Shown here: positions 12,433 to 23,140 of the stretch, one piece after another
How the letters are laid out: each line of letters begins with the position of its first letter
Numbering within the stretch: the first letter of the stretch is position 1
Assembly (NCBI GenBank): GCA_030848705.1
Contig: CM061237.1
Span: 79,851,910 to 79,915,909, forward strand
Source of the DNA: Heracleum sosnowskyi
Taxonomy: Eukaryota > Streptophyta > Magnoliopsida > Apiales > Apiaceae
Reading direction: 5' to 3'
DNA: 64,000 nt
The notes under the pieces: generated by a model
What the model was told of the DNA's origin: nothing
The model's input: only the letters and a program-made list of their open reading frames with translations
Database searches by the model: none
Made by a program: the position numbers and the translations under genes

Positions 12433-13885
12433 CAACGGGGACAACATAAACTGACCGTTATACGATTTCGGTTAGCTATCTCTATGTTTAATACTCCATT
12501 TAAAGGTTCCATTAAACAATTTAAATTACGAGCAAACGTCTCAGAAATAAACGACTTAGTAGTTCCTGAATTTATTAGAAGTGTACCTGCCACCACATCA
12601 GTGTCACTAACTGCTCCTCTCATCGTCAGGTGATAAGTTCTGGCTTGCGGCTGATCATTGACAGCTGGAGGTGCCTCTATCGCTTGAATCATGTTGTTCA
12701 CGGGTACCGGTGCCCTACAATCCTTCATCATGTGACCTGGTTTCTTGCATCGATAACACACAACACATGTCTTGCAATACCTGGAATAATGACCCTTCTG
12801 GTTGCAATTAAAACATGTAATACTCAATCTATGGCATACTCCGGGGTGTCTCTTCATGCACGTCTTACATTCTGGCAGTGGAGGTCTGGAAACTACTTGC
12901 TGATCGTTGTTGGATGGAACGTTGATTGGTCCTGCATCCCCGGTATCTGTCTTCTTAAAATTTGAACCTCTTCCGGGCTGAAATCCTGATTTCTTGCTTG
13001 AATGACCCTGAAGATCTCCCTGTGGCTGTACCTTATCCGATGTCCCTACCTTTCTTTTCTTATTCTCTTTCTCTCTCATGTATGAATCACTCTCTCCTTC
13101 CGCAATCATTGCCTTCTGTACCACGGCTGCATATGTATCTAATTCCAGAACTGCTAACTTACTACGAATCCATGACCTCAGTCCCTGTTGGAACCTCTTG
13201 GCCTTCTTCTTCTCCGTATCCACGTATGTCGGAACAAACCTAGACAACTCAATAAACTTGGTATCATATTGAGAAACAGTCATACTACCCTGCTTTAGTT
13301 CTAGAAACTTCAACTCCATTTGATCTTGCATAAAATCAGGAAAATACTTCTCTAAAATCAATTCTGTAAATCTCTCCCACGTAACTAACCCTTCTGATCT
13401 AATGCCTTACTAGTTTCCCACCAATATCTTGCCTCATTTTTCAGAAAATAACTAGCATATTCAGTTTTCTTCTCTCCCGACAGCTCAATCAACGTAAAAG
13501 CTTTCTCCATTTCCTTTAACCATGCCTTTGCCTCAACTGGATCAGCAGATCCCTTAAACTCTGGAGGTTTTGCTGCTTGAAAAGACTTAAACTTAACCAC
13601 GGGTAATGCCTGCTGGTGCTGCTGCTGCTGCTGATGCTGTTGTTGCTGATACTGCTGCTGCTGATGCTGATGTTGCTGGTGCTGTTGCTGCTGATGTTGT
13701 TGCTGCTGTAACAACTGCTGCTGGATCTGTTGTTGTTGTTGTTGTTGCGCTAAAGCAGTAGTTTGTTGAGTAAAGGTGTTCAAAATCTGTATTACAACCG
13801 GATCTAAATGACCCGTCGGGGGTGTATTCTGTTGACCTTCTTGGTCAGTGGAACTGTTCGCACGTGTGTTGCGTCTAGGTGGTAT
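12433..13885 (-). pseudogene. gag of M unit 1 (truncated, frameshifted)
   Basis: This is a capsid/nucleocapsid gene of a Tekay-like element. Reading on the minus strand it starts in the PPRRNTRAN motif, but the initiator is ATA instead of ATG (13883-13885). A poly-glutamine tract, the capsid (PPEFKGSADPVEA, YWWET) and zinc knuckles follow. One base is lost near 13397 relative to unit 2, which shifts the frame in the capsid. The CCHC motif CFNCNQKGHYSRYC is kept. The protease region stops at 12433, at the breakpoint with copia sequence. Confidence 0.85.
13608..13748 (-). repeat. CAG/CAA/CAC repeat encoding the gag poly-glutamine tract
   Basis: A trinucleotide repeat encodes glutamine with scattered histidine and an occasional tyrosine near the gag N terminus. 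Counterparts lie at about 19898-20030 (unit 2) and 26376-26465 (element B). Each copy has a different length and arrangement, so the tract changes fast. Confidence 0.85.
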
Positions 13886-14326
13886 ATTGCTGATGAATAA
13901 AAAATAACTGATTTAATCAAACAATTCATAATTGAAAAAGAATGTGGTTGGTAGAATAGAGGTTTACAAATCGTCCAATGGTGCTGTGACGGTTACAAGT
14001 GTCCAATGGTATAAACAAGACAACTGTTGTGATAAATAGAATGGCAATCATGGTGCAGAATTAAAATGACAGGAAAATAATGACGGTTCTGCAAAACTAA
14101 TGATCATATATAATAAGATTCGATACAAGCGTAGAACACTTTCAGAAGTAAAATATGTTATAGCTGAACTATAACTGCCGATCAATAGTACAACAACAAA
14201 AATACAACAACAATCCCCGGCGATACTATAAGCCCGATTTAATGATGGTACTATACTATGCATCTATATACTCTTCTGACTAGAAATCCATCCATCCACA
14301 TAACATCCCATCTCATCTACTCCTGC
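13886..14326 (-). other. Leader between the upstream ORF and gag, M unit 1
   Basis: This is the untranslated leader of M unit 1. It holds only the 71-codon frame described separately and is repeated nearly exactly at 20168-20608. Element B has the homologous region at 25797-26241. Confidence 0.7.
14048..14263 (-). CDS. 71-codon leader ORF with a hydrophobic segment, M unit 1
   Basis: This is a short open frame of unknown function, starting ATG, between the leader ORF and gag. Residues about 18-30 form a cysteine-rich hydrophobic run (CCCIFVVVLLIG) long enough for one membrane pass. Frames of exactly 71 codons occupy the same place in unit 2 (20330-20545) and element B (25859-26074), although the C-terminal half differs in B. 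Equal length in three related copies could be chance, because the nucleotide sequences are similar. Confidence 0.3.
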   Translation of the reverse strand: MHSIVPSLNRAYSIAGDCCCIFVVVLLIGSYSSAITYFTSESVLRLYRILLYMIISFAEPSLFSCHFNSAP

Positions 14327-14872
14327 TCACGGATCATCGTCTCTAATCTCCCATAGTGCTGGTCTGGCAATCTCCCCAACCTCTCTCATCACATAGTCCA
14401 AAATCTCTCTCATCCCTGCTGTAGTCTCTCCCTCTCTGCTAGTAGCTAGTCCATGCAATCTCGTCTCTACCAATGTCCTCGTAACCCTAAGTCTCATATG
14501 TATCTCACCTATCTGATCTCTGAATCTATTTCTATCCCTGGCCACAACTGCCTCATCTGAACGCATATCGCGCATCTCTGACACCTGTCTGTAGAAATAA
14601 TCCCTCTCCTCTCTCATCATCTGATAACGGTGGTGCGGAACTGGTGGCTCAGTGATCTGGAACAAAGGTCCAGAAACTGAAGCCTGAGATCATGGTGCTG
14701 CGGGCATACGTCGAAGTGGAACGTGACAAGGTATATGATCCCTCCTGACCATCATAGGTCCAGTCTGAGGTCGCGTCGGTCGCGACGGTCCTGCTCTCAT
14801 ATCTGGTACCGGTCTCTCCTCTATCGGGTGCTCTGACGGATCTGAGTCTGAACTAGAGCTAGGTGGCTGCAA
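14327..14872 (-). pseudogene. Leader ORF upstream of gag, M unit 1
   Basis: The frame matches the element B leader ORF (25251-25796) end to end: an acidic serine/proline-rich start (SDSDPSEHPIEERPVPD), then a charged helical part (REERDYFYRQ, TRTLVETRLHGLATSREGE) ending RDDDP. One in-frame TGA at 14690-14692 breaks it, at a position that is arginine (CGA) in the relatives. Function is unknown. It is not part of the canonical gag-pol. Confidence 0.6.
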
Positions 14873-14999
14873 TTATAACCGTATTCCATTACTACGCATA
14901 ATATCTCAAATCGACCTTCTATGACCACTAGGTGAATTCCTAACCCTCTATGTTATCCTGGACCCTAAATCCTACTTGTTTCAAATGCCATAACCTGTT

Positions 15000-15011
15000 G
15001 CTCTGATACCA
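15000..15011 (-). promoter_or_regulatory. Primer binding site of M unit 1 (tRNA-iMet type)
   Basis: On the minus strand, TGGTATCAGAGC follows the LTR end after three bases. It matches the 3' end of plant initiator methionine tRNA as used by many Ty3 and copia elements. It marks the LTR at 15015-18442 as the 5' LTR of this truncated unit. Confidence 0.88.
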
Positions 15012-15014
15012 ACC

Positions 15015-18000
15015 TGTGACGCCCTCCAAACCCGGGGTACAGATTTGGGAGGTCACTCGACCAACAACTCATAATATACCTGAATAAAACACATGCATAA
15101 TATAATAATAACATAACATACCCCTTAACCAAGACCGCATCCAGATTATGGCATTGAACACAAGCTTCTACAATCTTTTATTATTACAAACCAGTTTTAT
15201 CAGAGTTATTACATCACAACTTAAGTTCAGAGCTAGACATCTAGTTTAACAAAACAAAACAAACAACTACCCTAGCAAGGACAATCACTCGAGGAGCTCT
15301 CCTAGCTGCCGGTGAGCTATCCGTCACGCTGTGCCGACTCATACTCTCGTTTCACTGGAATAGGGGTAGAAAACAACAAGCAAGAGTGAGCCAAAAGTGC
15401 TCAGCAAACATCATATATATATATATATATCCAATGCAGTTTCATAATGAACAGAAATCACAAGAATTTGAATCAATGCACAATGCATGATTATATCAAC
15501 CTATTCTGAAGAAAACAGATTAGAATTGGAATTTTTATTTATCTCAATCAAATCAAAGGTTGAGCTGCTGGCCAGCCACACATCAACCCCGGACCCGCTT
15601 ATAGCAAAGCCCTTCCCTGGATCCTTGGCCATCCTGGCCTTAATTATCAACGACCAAAATTTGGTCCGACCATTACTGGTCTAATTTTCAAAACATTTCC
15701 AATTCTATCTCAACACATAAGCAATACATGCTTCAATAATAATCACAACAAGAATAAAATAATATGACAATATCAAGAGCTTCATCTGACAATCAATCAC
15801 AATGAGAGTGAAATAATATGATAATAGGAAAAGAGTTTCATTTGACAATCAATCACAACGAGGGTGAAATAGTATGATAATAGCAAAAGAGTTTCATCTG
15901 ACAATCAATCACAACGAGGGTGAAATAGTATAATGAATTGCAAAAGAGTTTCATCTGACAATCAATCACAACGAGGGTGAAATAGTATAATGAATTGCAA
16001 AAGAGCTTCTACTGATTAAGATCAAATAAGGTCCGTGAAACAAGTTCGGGATGGTTTCACAGAAGCAACACATCCGTTTCAAGAATTAACAAGGTTATAA
16101 TGTACACAAGTGAATCGAAGGTGAGGATTCTCAATATTCGACAAGATTGTGAAAATCAAAGGAATCGGGAATTCTTTTCATGGAAACAATGTTATCGGTT
16201 CAGATACAGGATAAGAATTGAATCATTGGTGTTGGTTTGATGGCAACATTCATATAATAACTCAAAGTAATAGTAATCAAGGATTTGTGAAAGAAATAGA
16301 CACTTGCCTGGTCCGACGCAGTCAACTTCTACCGTTGCTATTCTACCTTCTCCTTTCCCTTACCTCGGGAACTCGATTCTATAATACATAACTCATATTA
16401 GTACACCTCATCATTTATTCTAGCCTCGATATATCACTCGTATACATTTTTAAGTCTAAACAGCCTATCGGGCCAATTTCGAGATTTATCGAACGCCCGA
16501 CCTATTTTCCGATAGACAACTCAGACACAAATCTTTATATAAAACATTTACGAACACTAAACACACTATTCCACTTTATATAAACCATATAGCGCTTATA
16601 AATATTTTTAAAATATCACACGAAGCTTATTTGAATTTAAATAAGTCGCAAACAAATTTTTAAATCAAAAATCGGATTTTTAAACCCAATATAAGTATTT
16701 AAATGCACATAAATCACTTAATAAAATTAATTGACACTCTTTAAATGCTCAAACCATTTTTAAATAATAAAACAGGTTTGAAAATAATTAAACTGAATTT
16801 TTAATTAATTAAATCTAATTAATAATTAATTTTTAAGAATTAACTGATTAAAAGAATTAACCAATTAATTAAATAAATCAATTATTAATTAAAAATAATT
16901 AAAATAATCAAGTTTAATCAATTTTCGAATTTAAAATAATAAATATAATTTTCCAGAATTTTTCTGAATTAAAAATATATTTTTAAAATAAAAAAATGAA
17001 TTTTTAAAGATTTTAAACTATTTTCGAATTATTTTTAAAAATAAAATCCAAAAACAGTTTTCTGAAAATGAATTAGGGTTTTGAAGATTGAAACCGGGTC
17101 GGAAAAACGGGTTAACGGGTCGGGAAGAACAACCCGGATTTTTCCAGAAACCGGCGACCAAACCCAGATTCCGGCCGCCTGAAAACGTGATAAAATTTGG
17201 GGCTTTTTGTACCAAAACATTCCTCAACAACACATCAATCTATTCCGTTCAAAAACAAACCAAAACACAACCGGAATCCCAATCCCGACCAAATTTCGGC
17301 GACCTCGAAAATTTTCCAATCTACCAAAATCCTACATGAAACTCTACGTTCTTTATGTTAAAATGAAGTTAAGAACACATACAACAAAAGCCCTCTATCA
17401 AAAGTTATGTCAGATCATTCATATGAACGGACTATTAAAAAGAAAAATCGGACAAAACCCTAGAAATCGAATTTCTCAAAATCGAACATAAACATGAAAT
17501 TAAAACATGGATTCCTGCTAATTAGGACCCTAGGAACATGTTAGAAGCAACCAATTGAACGGAGAATCAACAGAATGAAAATCCCCAATTCGGGTATAAA
17601 CCCTAATTTTAATTCGAAAATTGAAAAATTCATAATAAATCGAAAAATTACCAGATGATGATGAGGTTGGAAGATTCTGAAACTAGAGCTCAAGATCTTT
17701 GATTTGAGTATTTGAACTTCACTTTCTGATTTCAATAACACCTCCAAAAGTTTGTTTGATTATTCAAGAACACGAAGAACACAGTTCGGGGATTTTTACG
17801 TTTTCGAGATTATGAAATGCAGATTATGCGAGGTTCAAGGTACGATTCGTCTTTTTATATTTTTGGAAAAATAATACCCCAAACAACATTTTTGGATCGA
17901 TATAGATCCATTGGATCGTTTAAAACCCTAATTAGGTCAAAAACACGTTTTACGAGAAGATAATTATCTACAAAGACTGATAGTTATCCAAATCAATACA

Positions 18001-18442
18001 TATCATTATATAACTAATGCTCAAGAATACTGGGGCTATAACAGATGAAATATTGATATAAACGACATATCCGTCACCCTTAATAATTAGGGTTTGGAAC
18101 AATTTCTCCCTTTTTGAACAAAACGAATTACACTGACAAGATCAAATAGATAGGGATGAAATGGTACGAATAATTCTTTCGATAAAGATTCGAATACGGA
18201 AGACGAATGGATTATAATGATATAAAAAATTTCAACGGGGCCCTTGAATTTTCAAAACGGGGCTCAAAATTGAATAAGATTCCAAATGACGAAATATTTG
18301 AAAGGGGCTTTCGACTCACCAAATAACACATAATCACTTAATAATCGTAACTTATCAATAGTCAAATTATTCCATAATAATTATTCTTCACAAAATATAA
18401 TAGATATTTAAAATAATAAAAAAAAAATTCACGGATATTACA
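15015..18442 (-). repeat. Complete LTR of element M (3428 bp)
   Basis: On the minus strand it runs TGTAATATCCGTG ... GGGCGTCACA. A polypurine tract precedes it and a primer binding site follows it, so it is shared by two units. The end is almost the same as in the B LTR, but the starts differ, which makes M and B separate subfamilies. It contains the four-copy 57-bp tandem repeat, an (AT)n run near 15416-15430, and a TATAAAAAG motif (17851-17859, minus). No genes are seen; the small open frames repeat in unit 2 and look incidental. Confidence 0.9.
15776..16006 (-). repeat. 57-bp tandem repeat in M LTR, four copies
   Basis: Four successive copies of a 56-57 bp unit containing TTCATCTGACAATCAATCAC start at 15781, 15837, 15893 and 15950. 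The homologous place in the B LTR (about 33335-33390) has one diverged copy. The other M LTR has the same array at 22050-22280, so the expansion predates the unit duplication. Confidence 0.9.
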
Positions 18443-18460
18443 TCCTTCCCCCCTTAATAG
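18443..18460 (-). promoter_or_regulatory. Polypurine tract of element M
   Basis: On the minus strand, CTATTAAGGGGGGAAGGA lies directly before the TGTAATATC start of the LTR. It is almost identical to the element B tract at 30871-30887. Confidence 0.88.
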
Positions 18461-18625
18461 GATTCTGTCCTTAGAATCAAGTCAAGTAACAACTGGGGAT
18501 ACTCTTCTAACATATCACTCTCTAATTCTCAAGTACAATCTCCCACCTTAGGATTTCTCCACAAACTCTAACTAATGCTACAATCTCATTCCTTAACATT
18601 CAATGCGCGCATCATACTCAGTTAA
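18461..18625 (-). pseudogene. Deletion scar joining protease to chromodomain, element M
   Basis: After GMD of the protease linker the next codon, tryptophan in relatives, is TAG. The linker LTEYDARIEC follows, and then the sequence jumps to the integrase C-terminal chromodomain (LRNEIVALVR, with a frameshift before the ESDMLEEYP end). RT, RNase H and the integrase core, about 3 kb in element B, are gone. The short shared bases around TGTTAAGG at the junction suggest microhomology-mediated deletion. The chromodomain is out of frame with gag-protease, so no fusion protein results. Confidence 0.8.
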
Positions 18626-20167
18626 CTAATCCATTCCTAAGATCACATCAAATTCTCTCAACTTAAAGAATAACAAATTGACATAAAAACGATTTACTAG
18701 TACCTCAACTTCGCAACGGGGACAACATAAACTGACCGTTATACGATTTCGATTAGCTATCTCTATGTTTAATACTCCATTTAAAGGTTCCATTAAACAA
18801 TTTAAATTAGGAGCAAACGTCTCAGAAATAAACGACTTAGTAGTTCCTGAATTTATTAGAAGTGTACCTGCCACCACATCAGTGTCACTAACTGCTCCTC
18901 TCATCGTCAGGTGATAAGTTCTGGCTTGCGGCTGATCATTGACAGCTGGAGGTGCCTCTATCGCTTGAATCATGTTGTTCACGGGTACCGGTGCCCTGCA
19001 ATCCTTCATCATGTGACCTGGTTTCTTGCATCGATAACACACAACACCTGTCTTGCAATCCCTGGAATAATGACCCTTCTGGTTGCAATTAAAACATGTA
19101 ATACTCAATCTATGGCATACTCCGGGGTGTCTCTTCCCGCACGTCTTACATTCTGGCAGTGGAGGTCTGGAAACTACTTGCTGATCGTTGTTGGATGGAA
19201 CGTTGATTGGTCCTGCATCCCCGGTATCTGTCTTCTTAAAATTTGAACCTCTTCCCGGCTGAAATCCTGGTTTCTTGTTTGAATGACCCTGAAGATCTCC
19301 CTGTGGTTGTACCTTATCTGATGTCCCTACCTTTCTTTTCTTATTCTCTTTCTCTCTCATGTATGAATCACTCTCTCCTTCCGCAATCATTGCCTTCTGT
19401 ACCACGACTGCATATGTATCTAATTCCAAAACTGCTAACTTACTACGAATCCATGACCTCAGTCCCTGTTGGAACCTCTTGGCCTTCTTCTTCTCCGTAT
19501 CCACGTATGTCGGAACAAACCTAGACAACTCAGTAAACTTGGTCTCATATTGAGAAACAGTCATACTACCCTGCTTTAGTTCTAGAAACTTCAACTCCAT
19601 TTGATCTTGCATAAAATCAGGAAAATACTTCTCTAAAATCAATTCTGTAAATCTCTCCCACGTAACTAAACCTTCTGGTTCTAATGCCTTACTAGTTTCC
19701 CACCAATAGCTTGCCTCATTTTTCAGAAAATAACTAGCATATTCAGTTTTCTTCTCTCCCGACACCTCAATCAACGTAAAAGCTTTCTCCATTTCCTTTA
19801 ACCATGCCTTTGCCTCAACTGGATCAGCAGATCCCTTAAACTCTGGAGGTTTTGCTGCTTGAAAAGACTTAAACGTAACCACGGGTAATGCCTGCTGGTG
19901 CTGCTGCTGTTGTTGCTGATACTGCTGCTGCTGATGCTGATGCTGATGCTGATGCTGATGTTGCTGGTGCTGCTGCTGCTGATGCTGTTGCTGCTGTAGC
20001 AACTGCTGCTGGATCTGTTGTTGTTTTTGCGCTAAAGCAGTAGTTTGTTGAGTAAAGGTGTTCAAAATCTGTATTACAACCGGATCTAAATGACCCGTCG
20101 GGGGTGTATTCTGTTGACCTTCTTGGTCAGTGGAACTGTTCGCACGTGTGTTGCGTCTAGGTGGTAT
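18626..20167 (-). pseudogene. gag-protease of M unit 2 (long open frame, no ATG)
   Basis: An uninterrupted frame of about 514 codons covers gag and most of the protease. Domains in order: PPRRNTRAN start, poly-Q tract (about residues 40-90), capsid (PPEFKGSADPVEA; YWWETSKALEPE; TWERFTELILEKYFP), a basic linker, three cysteine clusters including CCHC knuckles CFNCNQKGHYSRDC and CYRCKKPGHMMKDC, then protease. Two defects stand out. The initiator is ATA (20165-20167). Also, compared with element B, 27 bases around the protease active site are missing, so the catalytic Asp of DSG is replaced (NSGTTKSF). It might package RNA if translated from a non-ATG start, but its protease should be dead. Confidence 0.82.
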
Positions 20168-20608
20168 ATTGCTGATGAATAAAAAATAACTGATTTAATC
20201 AAACAATTCATAATTGAAAAAGAATGCGGTTGGTAGAATAGAGGTTTACAAATCGTCCAATGGTGCTGTGACGGTTACAAGTGTCCAATGGTATAAACAA
20301 GACAACTGTTGTGATAAATAGAATGGCAATCATGGTGCAGAATTAAAATGACAGGAAAATAATGACGGTTCTGCAAAAGTAATGATCATATATAATAAGA
20401 TTCGATACAAGCGTAGAACACTTTCAAAAGTAAAATATGTTATAGCTGAACTATAACTGCCGATCAATAGTACAACAACAAAAATACAACAACAATCCCC
20501 GGCGATACTATAAGCCCGATGTACTGATGGTACTATACTATGCATCTATATACTCTTCTGACTAGAAATCCATCCATCCACATAACATCCCATCTCATCT
20601 ACTCCTGC
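20168..20608 (-). other. Leader between upstream ORF and gag, M unit 2
   Basis: This is a near-identical repeat of 13886-14326. Apart from the 71-codon frame at 20330-20545 no feature is seen. Confidence 0.65.
20330..20545 (-). CDS. 71-codon leader ORF with a hydrophobic segment, M unit 2
   Basis: This is the same frame as 14048-14263, with a few substitutions (for example SVHRAY for SLNRAY) and the same CCCIFVVVLLIG stretch. It starts with ATG. There is no known family, and coding status is uncertain. Confidence 0.3.
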   Translation of the reverse strand: MHSIVPSVHRAYSIAGDCCCIFVVVLLIGSYSSAITYFTFESVLRLYRILLYMIITFAEPSLFSCHFNSAP

Positions 20609-21154
20609 TCATGGATCATCGTCTCTAATCTCCCATAGTGCTGGTCCGGCAATCTCCCCAACCTCTCTCATCACATAGTCCAAAATCTCTCTCATCCCTG
20701 TTGTAGTCTCTCCCTCTCTGCTAGTAGCTAGTCCATGCAATCTCATCTCTACCAATGTCCTCGTAACCCTAAGTCTCATCCGTATCTAACCTATCTGATC
20801 TCTGAATCTATCTCTATCCATGGCCACAACTGCCTCAGCTGAACGCATATCGCGCATCTCTGACACCTGTCTGTAGAAATAATCCCTCTCCTCTCTCATC
20901 CTCTGATAACGGTGGTGCGGAACTGGTGGCTCAGTGATCTGGAACAAAGGTCCGGAAACTGAAGCCTGAGATCTTGGTGCTGCGGGCATACGTCGAAGTG
21001 GAACGGGACAAGGTATAGGATCCCTCCTGACCATCATAGGTCCAGTCTGAGGTCGCGTCGGTCGCGACGGTCCTGCTCTCATATCTGGTACAGGTCTCTC
21101 CTCTATCGGGTGCTCTGACGGATCTGAGTCTGAACTGGAGTTAGGTGGCTGCAA
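20609..21154 (-). pseudogene. Leader ORF upstream of gag, M unit 2
   Basis: This copy of the leader ORF is open from the first codon after an upstream stop to a TAG at 20786-20788, about 122 codons. The matching frame then continues to the family's RDDDP end at 20609. The break differs from the TGA in unit 1, so the two copies decayed independently after duplication. See 25251-25796 for the intact version. Confidence 0.6.
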
Positions 21155-21281
21155 TTATAACCGTATTCCATTACTACGCATAATATCTCAAATCGACCTT
21201 CTACGACCACTAGGTGAATTCCTAACCCTCTATGTTATCCTGGACCCTAAATCCTACTTGTTTCAAATGCCATAACCTGTT

Positions 21282-21293
21282 GCTCTGATACCA
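21282..21293 (-). promoter_or_regulatory. Primer binding site of M unit 2 (tRNA-iMet type)
   Basis: TGGTATCAGAGC on the minus strand, three bases after the LTR end at 21297. Confidence 0.88.
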
Positions 21294-22049
21294 ATCTGTG
21301 ACGCCCTCCAAACCCGGGGTACAGATTTGGGAGGTCACTCGACCAACAACTCACAATATACCTGAATAAAATACATGCATAATATAATAATAACATAACA
21401 TACCCCTTAACCAAGACCGCATCCAGATTATGGCATTGAACACAAGCTTCTACAATCTTTTATTATTACAAACCAGTTTTATCAGAGTTATTACATCACA
21501 ACTTAAGTTCAGAGCTAGACATCTAGTTTAACAAAACAAAACAAACAACTACCCTGCCAAGGACAATCACTCGAGGAGCTCTCCTAGCTGCCGGTGAACT
21601 ATCCGTCACGCTGTGCCGACTCATACTCTCGTTTCACTAGAATAAGGGTAGAAAACAACAAGAAAGAGTGAGCCAAAAGTGCTCAGCAAACATCATATAT
21701 ATATCCAATGCAGTTTCATAATGAACAGAAATCACAAGAATTTGAATCAATGCACAATGCATGATTATATCAACCTCTTCTGAAGAAAACATATTAGAAT
21801 TGGAATTTTTATTTATCTCATTCAAATCAAAGGTTGAGCTGCTGGCCAGCCACGCATCAACCCCGGACCCGCTTATAGCAAAGCCCTTCCCTGGATCCTT
21901 GGCCATCCTGGCCTTAATTATCAACGACCAAAATTTGGTCCGACCATTACTGGTCTAATTTTCAAAACATTTCCAATTCTATCTCAACACATAAGCAATA
22001 CATGCTTCAATAATAATCACAACAAGAATAAAATAATATCACAATATCA

Positions 22050-22280
22050 AGAGCTTCATCTGACAATCAATCACAATGAGAGTGAAATAATATGATAATA
22101 GCAAAAGAGTTTCATCTGACAATCAATCAAAACGAGGGTGAAATAGTATGATAATAGCAAAAGAGTTTCATCTGACAATCAATCACAACGAGGGTGAAAT
22201 AGTATAATGAATTGCAAAAGAGTTTCATCTGACAATCAATCACAACGAGGGTGAAATAGTATAATGAATTGCAAAAGAGC
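22050..22280 (-). repeat. 57-bp tandem repeat, unit 2 copy
   Basis: Four copies start at 22055, 22111, 22167 and 22224, matching the array at 15776-16006 copy for copy. Confidence 0.88.
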
Positions 22281-22524
22281 TTCTACTGATTAAGATCAAA
22301 TAAGGTCCGTGAAACAAGTTCGGGATGGTTTCACAGAAGCAACATATCCGTTTCAAGAATTAACAAGGTTATAATGTACACAAGTGAATCGAAGGTGATG
22401 ATTCTCAATATTCGACAAGATTGTGAAAATCAAAGGAATCGGGAATTCTTTTCATGGAAACAATGTTATCGGTTCAGATACAGGATAAGAATTGAATCAT
22501 TGGTGTTGGTTTGATGGCAACATT

Positions 22525-23140
22525 TAGGGGTGTTCATGGGTTTGTCAACCCAGTCAAACCGAACCAACCCGACCCTCTTTTCGGCCGAACCAACCCGATG
22601 AAAAAAACCCGATACTTGATTGGGTTAAAAAAATTTAAAACCGACTTAAATGGGTTGGGTACGGGTTTTATATTTTTTCTGCCAAGCCAACCCAACCCGA
22701 TTTAAGTTACAATTTTATTCGATAATTTAAAAATATATGTATATATTATATATAAATATACATTAAACAATGTATTATACTTTCATTTATAGATATATAA
22801 TTATATTTTGTGTTTATATATATGATATAAGACATAATTTACTTTACTAAAATTATAATGTTAATCAAAATAAAATATTAATACTAAAAACTTAAGTTAA
22901 ACGTACTTTAATTTTATTTAGATTTTCAAAATGAGCGATATCGTATAATATTTAAATTTTTTAAAATATTATTTAACTCGTTCAAACCGACCCAAACCAA
23001 CCCAAACCGATATACAATGGGTAGGGTTGGGTTACAAAATTATTTTTTGCGGGTTGGGTTGAAAATTTTCAAACCGATTTAATTGGGTCGGGTTACAAAA
23101 ATGCATCCAACCCGGCCAACCCGACCCGTGAACACCCCTG
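22525..23140. mobile_element. hAT-like MITE (616 bp)
   Basis: It is present in unit 2 and absent from the same site of unit 1 (near 16246), so the insertion is seen directly. The ends TAGGGGTGTTCA and TGAACACCCCTG form terminal inverted repeats, and the 8-bp target duplication GCAACATT flanks it (22517-22524 and 23141-23148). Eight-base duplications and this terminal sequence are typical of hAT elements. The inner part contains many copies of GGGTTGGGTT-like words near both ends and an AT-rich centre with no transposase, so it is non-autonomous. Confidence 0.93.

Noticed and set aside
12630..13272. Plus-strand open frames opposite M gag
   Set aside because: They are complementary-strand shadows of the conserved gag zinc-knuckle region and recur at 18911-19553 only because gag is repeated.
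15000..15011. tRNA gene suggested by the tRNA-like sequence next to the LTR
   Set aside because: Only the 12-base primer complement is present; there is no cloverleaf.
17018..17491. Short open frames in M LTRs that repeat in both units
   Set aside because: They occur on both strands, carry no domain, and repeat only because the LTR repeats.
22525..23140. Interstitial telomere-like repeat (GGGTTGGGTT words)
   Set aside because: The words are not the plant TTTAGGG repeat, and they sit inside the terminal parts of a MITE with clear target duplications.
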